Positions 34,118-44,100 of a stretch of DNA of 64,000 bases are shown one piece after another; the first letter of the stretch is position 1; each line of letters starts with the position of its first letter. The stretch lies in assembly GCA_964017155.1 (NCBI GenBank), contig OZ024864.1, positions 29,717,634 to 29,781,633 on the forward strand, read 5' to 3'. The position numbers and the translations under genes were made by a program. Below the pieces are notes generated by a model. It was given only the letters and a program-made list of their open reading frames with translations. It was not told where the DNA came from and ran no database searches. The DNA is from Oasisia sp. SBJ-2009. Lineage: Eukaryota > Annelida > Polychaeta > Sabellida > Siboglinidae.

Positions 34118-34178
<61 letters not shown>
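34118..34178. repeat. (AT)n microsatellite
   Basis: About 30 AT units. Confidence 0.95.
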
Positions 34179-34180
<2 letters not shown>

Positions 34181-34319
34181 CCTGAAATACACAAGTATTT
34201 TTTTAAATATAAAACAATTCATTGTTGGTCTGGCGCTAATTCAAAATTAAAAAAGCTATGTTATGCTATTTATAATAGTTATGTTGGCAACATATATTTG
34301 AAGAGGGGCCATGGCTTAC

Positions 34320-34525
34320 CCCAATCACTGAACTTTTGGGGGTAGTCTTTGGACCCAACACTGCTTGATTTATAGAGTGACAAGATGCAGAGCTTACAGG
34401 GGTGCCTGTGTAGGACTTCCCAATCCCACCTTTTGGCAAAGAAATTTGTCATCACTAAACTGAGATAGTGCATAAATCCTCTGGTTCCGCCGTAGGCGAT
34501 ATAAATATCCACCAGATCGATCAGG
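34320..34525 (-). CDS. Exon-like segment of an unidentified protein
   Basis: A 206-bp minus-strand stretch has an acceptor GGATTACAG and a donor GTAAGC. It reads without stops as LIDLVDIYIAYGGTRGFMHY, then LVMTNFFAKRWDWEVLHRHP and a tail ending QKFSDW. The composition (W, H, Y, C-rich, no repeats) looks like a real globular protein. I do not recognise it and see no partner exons nearby, so it may be an isolated exon of a longer gene or a pseudogene fragment. Confidence 0.4.
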
Positions 34526-34784
34526 CTGTAATCCAAGGGGTGACAGGGCAAACAAAAATTAATAATCTATTATGTGCTTGATGGCTACATATAAATACAA
34601 GGGTGGAAAATGAGAGAGCCCGGCATGATGAATATTTACTGTACTTAGATCAAGATGCGGGCTGCTGCCAACCAAGCAATTTATCTAATGATTTTTTGCT
34701 AGGTAGTCGGAAGTTTAGTTATTATAATTAATTTTACTACTTGACCGATGTAGGGTTTTTAAGAGAGGGGAGGGATCAGTCTTG

Positions 34785-34832
<48 letters not shown>
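34785..34832. repeat. (AT)n microsatellite
   Basis: About 24 AT units directly beside the hairpin element at 34838. Confidence 0.95.
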
Positions 34833-34837
<5 letters not shown>

Positions 34838-34839
<2 letters not shown>

Positions 34840-35053
34840 TGGCTGCCGAAATGTAGTAATGTCGCTTAATTGCATGCAGGCTCCAGCTGTTTCTCAAATA
34901 GATAAGGCGTGTGTGTGCGTGCGTGCGTGCGTGCGTGCGTGCGTGTGTTTGTGTGTGTTTGTGTGTGTTTGTGTGTGTGTGATTGTATCTAGTTGAGAAA
35001 CAGCTGGAGACTGCATGCAATTAAGCGACATTACCGTATTTCGGCAGCCATTT
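34838..35053. mobile_element. Hairpin repeat, 66-bp arms with (GT/GCGT)n loop
   Basis: The left arm (34838-34904) starts AATGGCTGCCGAAATGTAGT. The right arm (34985-35053) is its reverse complement with a few mismatches. The loop is a GCGT/GTGTTT microsatellite. It may be a small MITE or an inverted duplication that nucleated a microsatellite in its loop, as at 8631-10917. Confidence 0.85.
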
Positions 35054-35544
35054 TGTTTGTTATAGTGGCAAGGGGTTCCGAATAAAAAGTCGTTTAACAT
35101 TAAAAAAATCCCCATGTTTTATAGCATTTCCCATGGCAAGCTTATTAAAAAAACACTCATAACAAATTACTGAACTGATTCCATAATTGCCGACACGTTG
35201 TTTTTTGTTGTTCAGTAGGCTCCCTCTAACCACCGCACTACGTGAGTGCAATGCACGCACTCACATCGCACGCGCTTACGGGATGGGATCATCCGTAAAT
35301 GCCACGGCCTCTCTCAGGGGCTGGCGACATCTGGGTCAGCGTGACGAGATGTTTCGAGTAGTTGAGGGTCTTTGAGCGTTACGTAAATATTAAACACGAA
35401 CACGTGTCAGCTCGTTCGGGTGTCAATATAACACCGCCAGCAATAAATACTTTGGCAGTTGGCTGCAGAAGTGGGTGTAAGTGTGCTTACTACTGGGTAC
35501 AAGTTTGCAGGCCTACATCGCGCCACTGCGAGCACTGTTCTGCC

Positions 35545-35995
35545 TCCATCTTTGGGAGAACAAGCACTTTCGAATGCTGCTCCATAACTCTGGAACAATC
35601 TGCCTCTTGCCATGCGTGCCACACAGAGCCTCGGTTTGTTCAAAAAGCAACTGAAGAGATTAGAGCGCTTTCACTTTAGAAGAACATTACATTTTATACT
35701 ATCCGAAATTTTGTAGTTTATCTATTTATCAACTATTTTATTATTTATTTATTTTTAACTTGTAATATAATTAACTCTTATATTTACCAGTATTAGTATT
35801 TTAGCATTATTAAGACTAATATTATTTACAATGATTGAACAATTTATACTGATCAATTTGTTTTACAACTACATCTCCATTTTTAACTTGAAGGTAATCT
35901 GTATATTCCTGTAAAGTGCAATGCGCCTCTGAATGGTTTTATTGCTAGAAATATGGCGTAGACAAATATTATTCTTTATTATTATTTTCATTATC
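35545..35995 (+). mobile_element. LINE 3' end (CR1/L2-like)
   Basis: The plus strand reads NAAP.LWNNLPLAMRATQSL then FKKQLKRLERFHF, the typical C-terminus of CR1/L2-type ORF2, with one stop inside. An AT-rich 3' UTR follows, with the tail AATGCGCCTCTGAATGG and then ATTATT repeats, as in LINEs ending in GCGCxATATAA(ATT)n. Confidence 0.72.
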
Positions 35996-35999
35996 TTTG

Positions 36000-38330
36000 T
36001 CGTGGTAGGGAAATAATTGCAAAGATAGGCATCTCACTATAAAGTTTGTAGACCTCTACAACTACGCAGATGTCACCGAACTTACCGTTTGGTATTATTT
36101 CAAATCACCTGCAAACTAGCCATTATCGACAAAATACGGTCATGCGTATGTAATTGAATTCAACATATTTGCACTTTACCCCCCCCCCCCCCCCCCGTAA
36201 AGAATTAAGACTAGTCACTGTACAGGAAGACTCAGATATCTAGCTGAAGATAAACTCATACAACACACTGTGTTTAGACATGTATGGCATGGCGACAAAA
36301 GGCAGTAAAGAACTTGTTTGTCTAAGAGGATTAATTTGTTGCTCACATTTCTAACTATTGAAATATCTATGCACGTCTATTTCTGTCTGGTAAACACGTG
36401 CAACTCAATAGAGATATCGAGTGCTCGTTTTAACAACTGAACACTTAATGTATGAGCTGAGTCAGATAACAATCGAATGCGATACTCTGAAATTTGGCTT
36501 ATCATCTTTTTGCGACGCCTAGTTAACAGTCTCGGGAAGTGGTATTAAAAATGGTCATACAAGCTGTTAAAGTTCGAAACTATATAATAACCCCTATACA
36601 ATATTCACCTAAAGCCTGCCACTATATTCCTCACACTACATCTCCCAAACCTACAGACAAGGAACATGATACATATCAGCACTTAGTCACTTACTCTGGT
36701 GAAACAGTAATTAAACATTTGGTTGATGAGGTACTGGCGTTCAACCAGTAACTTCACAACTTCTAACGTTTAACACGCGATAGAAAGTTCCAACTACCCA
36801 GTAGAAAATCGATTAGATGACTTGCTTTGGCTACAAAGTGTAATTTAATCTTAGTCGAACAACTAATATTTGTATCATTGTGTTGATGTATTAACAGTCA
36901 TCACACATTATTGAGAAGGATGACATTTTCGTTGCCCTGTCGCCTCTTGGGCTGAAGCCAGCCGGGTGCTGATCGCTTTCGACAGAAGCGGAGGATTCCT
37001 CCACACTGGGAAACTGAATCCTACTTGAATGATGAACAATTTCAGCACTTGTGTAGAATTGAGACCCACCTTAATGTTGCCGTTATGACTGTATATTTGA
37101 CAACACTGGATAGTCATACTAGATCTCTAACCCTAATTCAAATGATACTAAGTTATAATTTTCAGGAATATAAATGTATGTTTTACATATATTGCGTTTT
37201 AGACATATATGGACACCCTAAATAGGTCTCGTGCTCCGAGCTGTGCCAGCCGCAAGCGCAGCGGCCATGTGTGACTGCACTGTGCACTTGGAATCGTCTT
37301 TCCCAGTGGTACCGTCGTTTCGGCCTCAAAAGTACGCCACTGACAGGCTGCACACTTTGACAGTTGAGCCATCAATTGGCATTGGCCACTTGCATTGGCC
37401 ACAGCAATTTTTTCGGCCATTTAACAACATATGCGCACGTTTTAATAAACCACCTGCGGAGATTATTCAAACAATTTACATATGAAGATGTCGACGGAAC
37501 AAAACGAATGACATTAGGCTAGTCGAGGAATCTGCTGTAAATCTGGCCTGACTACACGGCGAGGAGTCAGTGTCTCTGTAGAGGCTGGCCGACTGCCAAA
37601 GACGGTAGAGGCAGTCATACAGCGAGGCTTCGTGCGAAGGGACAGACTGCAGTTAAGAGGGAATGGCCGCATTAAGAGGGAGAAATGTGAGGAGGAAGAG
37701 TAATGAAAGGAGAAGGGAATGGAAGGGAAATGGATAACGACTAGAGAAATACAACAAGACGAGGACTGAGCGGCCAAATTCGAGGGCCGAAAATATATGC
37801 ATTGGAAGAAAAATCGAAACATGACATAAGATAAGACTCACGATACTTAGCTTCATGTTGCCTCGCTCACACGCCTTCTGTACTGATTGGTATGTCTCAG
37901 AGAGGGGCCGCGTAATATTTAAGTTTGCCTGACTACAATGACTCCTATTTGCAAGAACAAAGTAAATATCGATAAGCACGTACTTCACATTGAACAAACC
38001 TGTGTACAACAGCCTTGTTATATGGATAGTATACTTCGCAACTTGCAGCAAACCTCCGTCAGCTTTGTTCAGTGGTTCCGGTAGAGACAAATGCAAGATA
38101 AACACTAGTGGACGTGTAATGTTTGTCTGCTACGTTTTCTTCAACAACCATGTGAACATCACGCTTGTAGTTAAACCTTAACATGGAGCATAGATCGATG
38201 GGTTGGCCTGAACTCAAGCGCATATATACGACCGTCTGTCTACATCTGTTCATGTGACACACGAATGGCCAATTTTGTTTCCGGCCATGACAAAGACCAA
38301 TACCCTATGTACGTCGAATGTATGATACGT
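36000..38330. other. Intergenic, no secure gene
   Basis: A 17-nt C tract (36180-36196) is the only clear structure. A short plus-strand frame at about 36898-36971 (EKDDIFVALSPLGLKPAGC, stop) after an AACAG acceptor could be a terminal exon, but nothing supports it further. Open frames at 37230-38105 look like chance. Confidence 0.35.
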
Positions 38331-38338
38331 CAGTGTCC

Positions 38339-38497
38339 ACACACACACGCACACACGCACACACGCACACACGCACACACGCACACACGCACACACGCAC
38401 ACACACACACACACTCACACAAACAAACACACACACTCACACACACACACAAACAAACACACACACACACACACAAACAAACACACTCACATACTCA

Positions 38498-38546
<49 letters not shown>

Positions 38547-38900
38547 ACTCACACACTCACACACTCACACACTCACACACTCACACACTCACACACTCAC
38601 ACACTCACACACTCACACACACTCACACACACACACAAACACACACACACATATATATATATATATACATATACATATACACCACACACACATACACGCG
38701 CGCACACACGCACACGCACACATACACATACACATACACGCACACGCACTCGCACTCGCACACGCACAGGCACACGCAAACGCACACGCACACGCACACG
38801 CACACGCACACGCACACGCACACGCACACGCACACGCACACGCACACGCACACGCACACGCACACGCACACGCACACGCACACGCACACGCACACACACA
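38339..38900. repeat. Complex CA/CACG/CACT microsatellite
   Basis: Blocks of (CACACG)n, CAAA-interrupted CA, (CACACT)n, a short AT block and a long (CACACG)n run (38761-38892). All long open frames here come from the repeat. Confidence 0.97.
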
Positions 38901-38950
38901 CCTTATGTGTGTCCCCCTGTGTGTGTCCGCAGAGGGGGCAAAATTAAGAT

Positions 38951-39082
<132 letters not shown>

Positions 39083-39117
39083 CGATATACGACTCTGGTC
39101 TGGTAGATGTCACATTC

Positions 39118-39310
39118 TGTAACGGCTCGGTTTTTAGAATGTGAAACGAATCGAATCAAACACAAGTTTTAGTGCGCTGCATATTTTATTCCCAGCCACT
39201 CGCTGCATCATACATGGTGCGCATGTGCATTTCAGATACCTAGTGTATCACGTGTCCAAGTGTAGTGTCTATCTCACACGTAGTCCAGTACGGGGAACCA
39301 ATACATTACA
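39118..39310 (-). mobile_element. 3' LTR of a Ty3/Gypsy-like element
   Basis: A 193-bp segment is bounded by TGTAA and TTACA. Read on the minus strand it starts TGTAATGTATTGGTTCCCCG, holds a TATA-like AATAAAATATGCAG and ends CCGTTACA. Directly before it (minus sense) lies the purine tract AAAAGGGAGGGA (39311-39322), the expected second-strand primer. No second LTR is visible to the right, so the element is 5'-truncated or solo-derived. Confidence 0.72.
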
Positions 39311-39539
39311 TCCCTCCCTTTTCGAATTACTTCTCTTAATACGCTAATGTCCAAATGTCCACATACAAATTATCACCACTAATTAAACTAAAATAGTATC
39401 AATCAACTATGTGAACTACTTTACTATTAAACAAGGTTGAGGTCTGCTCAGCAGTCTGCTCAGCCTTGTAACCTATATTCTGGGGATTATTCTGCCCCTT
39501 TGCACATGTGCTGTCTCGTGCACTGTAACTACAACACAA

Positions 39540-40513
39540 TTACGTCACGAAGTCTTCGTACTTCTTCGGCATCCGCGTCGCCCGTCGAGGACGCGTGTCG
39601 CGTGGTTCGACTCGCGGTGACAGTTGAGTTGGTGTGGCTGCATTAAGTGGGTCGACATTTGCGGGCGTCTCAACGACTTCGACTTCACGGCTCGTACTGC
39701 CGTCGCGTGTTGTTTCCCCGACGTCTCTTCTGTCCGACTGAGAGACCTTCCCGCTCCATTTCTTTTCCTCCTGCTCCACACTGTTCTGTAGTTGCTGCAG
39801 AATGGCTTCCGTGTCTGCGAGAACCACTTTATAGTGAGCAACTTCAGACTGAAGTTTACTCTGGGCCTGTAGCTCTTTTGCCAATTGTGCATCCACGTCA
39901 GGAGAGCTACCGGATGGCTTTGTATTGCTAAGTTGTTGTAAATACTGCGTCGCCTGCTTTTCAATTGAGGCTACCCGGTCTTTCTGCGTCGACGTTGTCT
40001 CGAAACTGACACTGGGGAAGAGGCGCTGTAGCAGCCTCTGTTGCTCCTCTACCAACTCCTTGCCAGTCTCTGCAGGCTTGTCTGTCATTGACTGGCATTT
40101 CTTATTCAGTTCTTCAATCTGTTTTTCTTTCCCATTCAGCACTGCCTGCAGTATAGTTAAATCGGCTTTTCTCGTGTCAAGGTCATTGATGATTTGACGG
40201 ACATCGATCCACGACCTCTCCTCGACTCGCGTAAACGCTGTGTACTCCTTGCCGTGCAACTCTGACGGACCAGTAGCGACTGGTGCTGCCACCTGGGGCT
40301 GTATACGGGTTTGCAATTCAGCGATGTCTGTCTCCTTCTGCTGGAGCTGAGCCTCGAGACCACCTGGTCCACCTCAAACACCTTCTCCTTCAGCTCGGCC
40401 TGCACCTCCGATAAATAGTAGCGTAAGCAACACAACAGCGGGGATAATTGGCAAACTGATGTGTCTGGACTGTCGCGTGTAGACGGTGCAGTCTTCCAAA
40501 CGCAATGCGTCAA
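39540..40513 (-). pseudogene. Kinectin/RRBP1-like coiled coil fused to an LTR-element polyprotein tail
   Basis: The main open frame (39540-40316, 258 codons) has no intron. Its N-terminal three quarters match the kinectin/ribosome-binding protein 1 family. Supporting segments are VLNGKEKQIEELNKKCQSM, ELVEEQQRLLQRLFPSVSF and HYKVVLADTEAILQQLQNSV followed by EQEEKKW, which is close to the vertebrate kinectin segment around YKSVLAETEGIL. Kinectin/RRBP1 are ER-membrane coiled-coil proteins. The last 20 residues, ending RPRRATRMPKKYEDFV plus T, look like the end of a Gypsy-type polyprotein. About 220 bp after the stop come the purine tract and LTR. Kinectin-like sequence (LSEVQAELKEKVFEVDQ) continues upstream in another frame, so the copy carries a frameshift near 40365. 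It is either a host gene segment captured by the retroelement or a processed pseudogene joined to one. Confidence 0.7.
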
Positions 40514-40572
40514 TGGCTCTCGTCATCTACGTGGAGAATCCTGGAGAAAGTGAAGTTGTCCACCATTTGTAG

Positions 40573-40800
40573 TTGCAGTCCCAATTCACATTAATATCTG
40601 GTTCCACTTGGGGGAAACGACCTAGAGGAAGGCCAGCGAGACTGTGGAGAAACGAACTAGATGACTATTGGAAGGGTACCATCAAGCAGAGGATAGCGCA
40701 TGTTAGGCAGATGTGGAAGCAGCATGCTGAGGCCTTCGCCCAACCTCGGGACACTATTATAAAATTATGGCTGCGCAATGATGAATGATGATGTACATTA
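40573..40800 (+). mobile_element. LINE 3' fragment (RPRGRPARLWRNEL type)
   Basis: The plus strand encodes GKRPRGRPARLWRNELDDYW, then an RQMWKQHAEAFAQPRD block. This is the typical last part of the ORF2 protein of some non-LTR retrotransposons. It ends in a short ATGATG-type tail near 40795. Only this end is present. Confidence 0.7.
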
Positions 40801-41176
40801 AATTATGACCCCCAAGCCACGTTGTATGAAGTTAACTGTCTCATAGACGGCGGAATGTTGTTGGCGAAATTTATGGCATATCTCAAGATGGGGTTACCGT
40901 CAAGATGTTGCCAAAAGACGTACCGAATGAAAGTTTGCACATTCGGCAAGTAGAAACATCATAGCAGCCAGTTACTGTCCGGTAGATGGCGACATTTGTA
41001 CTGTCTTTCGTTACAAACGGTGGCGCCACCCTACGAAGCTAGTGGCCAACGCGTTGGCGCAACAGGTTCTCTATTTTCGCCCCCGTGCAAAAAGATAACG
41101 TTATAATAATCGGTGTCATGTTATTGTTGTTTTTAAGTTCTCATATAATACATGGAACGAAGATAGACTAAACAAA

Positions 41177-41185
41177 ATGGAAGAG
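41177..41185 (+). CDS. PCGF1: Tentative PCGF1 first coding exon (MEE)
   Basis: ATGGAAGAG in a good start context (ACAAAATGG) is followed by GTACAT as a donor. Joined to exon 2 in phase 0 it gives [18 protein letters not shown], a length typical of invertebrate PCGF1 starts. The donor is weak, and the intron would be 2.6 kb. Another upstream exon is possible. Confidence 0.35.
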
Positions 41186-44100
41186 GTACATCACTTGTTA
41201 CCAAACCTAGATGGTATTCAGTCATTCAATCAGAACATTTTTGCAAATGGTGCAGTGCCAGTGGTTATCACGCATTATCGCCTGTCGGTGACAGTAACAG
41301 TGTCGGCATTGCCGACATCGTCACCAGTTAAGTTACCAGTTGACGTAAGGCCACAATACGGGGTTCGTCCGCCTTTTCACGGCGAAAGAGTTCCCGAATC
41401 CCAATAGAAATGACATTATGCAGGTTGTTTGAATTTTTGTGTAGATTTCCGATATCCTTTCAGTATTGTCTGTTGAGAATTGACTCAGTCTCAATCTTGT
41501 CTTGAGACTGTTGTGAGCTTGGCCTTGGTTCAGAGCTGCCAAATGATGACAGATGTCAGTCAGTGTTTTTGTATATATAGAATAGATGTGAGTGTCATTT
41601 TGATTGGTGATGTCATCCAGGCAAATCAGTGTCTGATTCTAGCAGAAATTAAGGGGTGTCAGGTTAGAGAGATATATTGCATTGTAGAAAAATGAGGTAT
41701 TACAATGTCACAAATTTTATCCTGCATGAATGTAAATGAAGGCTAATTAATATCTGAAAATGTGAATAACCTAGGCTTAGGTAGAGGAAATAACCTGGTC
41801 CAAGCAGGGAAGGAAGCGTTGTAATGGCTGCCTGCTGGAAACTCAATTGTGGTCAGGACTACATCAGTTATACAAGTCTATTTATTGAGTTTATCATAAT
41901 TAACTACCTAGGCTAGCGCTGTGCCTAAAATCTGTTTAGCCAATTTGGCTAAAGGTCAGAAATTTGTTTAGCCAAATGAGATTCTCTTTAGCCATTTTTT
42001 TAGATCAATTAAATTACCCGGTATAAAAATGCAAAACAAGACATAATATAAAATTCTATACAATATTCACACACAAAAATGTCAAATTTTATTTAACTAA
42101 ACATTTATATATTTAACTAAACATATATAATGCAAACAAACATCCATTATAATTTAAGAAAACATTGTTTAACCATAAAATGAAAGCTGAACAACTGTTG
42201 GGAATTTTGCAAAATATATAAAAACAGCACATAACACTACTATTAATGTAATAAAATTTACATTACAATAAATTGAATGATACACTTGTCTAAAAAGGCA
42301 AAATGATTAAGAACCATATACTTTACTCTTGCTGCCCCGCAGTGATTTAAACAGTGTATTGATAATAATTATTATATATATATTATGTATATATTATATA
42401 TATATATATAGTTTTTATAAAACTCGTTCTTGACATGCATCTTTCTTTCTGTAATATTTCTGGTGGTAAAACTTGTCAAACATACGTGAATTACAATCTA
42501 TATTGGCATTTTATTGAATAGTTACCAGATGGCACATTGATTAATGACAATGCCATGTGACTGCGCGGACACTGAGCAATACTATGGAACCTGTCAGGTA
42601 CAGCTTTGTACTTGTGTCAAGCTTGTAATTAGTGCCATCAGGCAGGTCCCCATTGTCTAATAAACACATCTCTGGTTAGCCCCCCATTTTCTGTGAGCAT
42701 GGCTATGTGGTGACCTATTGTTTACTCAGTGGGTCACATTAAGCTGACTGGTTATTTGGGTCAGTCGGATGTGCAATTGTTTAGGCAACTTCAACAGAGC
42801 TGGGTGTTGAATAATGCAGTCATGTATTGCTGATGACATCAATAATAATTACAGAAATAACGTTTCACCAATTTGGCGAAGAGTTTTAATTTATTTTTGC
42901 CAAATAGCAAACCGTTTCGCCTATGGCACAAATGGCGATCGACAGCGCTAGCCTAGACTACAATAATCTATAAGTATAACTCATAAGTATTATCTGGCTG
43001 TCTGTTTATCCCTGCCAATACTGCCACTGTAACAAACTGTGAGATGACACATTGTCATTCTCAAATGACCAAAGTTAGGTACACATATGTAGGCTTTTTT
43101 GTAGGGGCACCAAATCAGCCATGGTACCAGCATAATCATCTGTAAGGCTGTAATCAAGTTTAGCCTTTTCATTTATTGTCAGTAATCACTAGTGTCATTG
43201 ACAATACATTTGTGTTATTGGTTTATACATAACTGAACAGTTGCAGCTTTTGAAACCAATCCAATGTTGGCTTCCACTTCCTTCTGTGCTTGTCATAATG
43301 CTGCATTCAAGTGTGCTCAATTATACCATTAACATAGCTTAGTGAACTCAAAAGTTCACAGATACCTAGTTTACTACATGCAAATTTGTGCACAACTGAC
43401 CAAAGTAGGCATTATGAAGTTGTACTTGTACATAAACATTATGATAAACATGCACAACATGATTAACAGTTTTTACTGTACATAATTACTAAGCATGAGT
43501 AATTATAAAATCTGCACAGACACATTTTTATGGAATATGTATAAGCCAGCACTTGTAAATCTGACAAAAAAGGATTATAATACATTGTAAGTGTTGGTAT
43601 TAGGAGTGTAGGACTATAATATTTGCTGGACGTAGACTTGCTTCCCTCTGTGTCACTGGTTTATTGCAACAGATACCTGCGTTTATGTGTCCATGCAAGC
43701 TATTTTATTATCTTTAGATAATTGTACAATTTTTTCTATTTTGTATGTCTTATTTTGCTTAATTTTCTGCAGCCGTTACAGATCTCTATTCGCAGCATAA
43801 ATCCACACATTGTGTGTTCACTGTGTGCCGGTTACTTCATAGATGCCACCACCATTATGGAATGTCTGCACACATGTGAGTATTACTGGCACAGTTGGCT
43901 AAGGCACGCAATAGACGAGTGCAGGACAAAATCCCAACGGACAAAATCCCAACGGACAAAATCCCAATGGACAAAATCCCAACCAATTTTAGATGGACTG
44001 TTGGACTAGACTTTCTCAGTGTATGCATACATATATAGGTATATTATATATGTTACCTGTAATTGCTACCATCTAAGTTCAAAGGAAACATCAATAGGAC

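Noticed and set aside
37860..38105. Hydrophobic minus-strand frame beginning MKLSIVSLIL as a secreted protein
   Set aside because: A GTGAGT donor-like site lies right after MKLSI, but no second exon or conserved content is visible; too weak to call.
41177..41407. 76-codon open frame beginning [13 protein letters not shown] as a separate gene
   Set aside because: No similarity recognised; the ATG and first two codons are better explained as a short PCGF1 start exon with a GTACAT donor.
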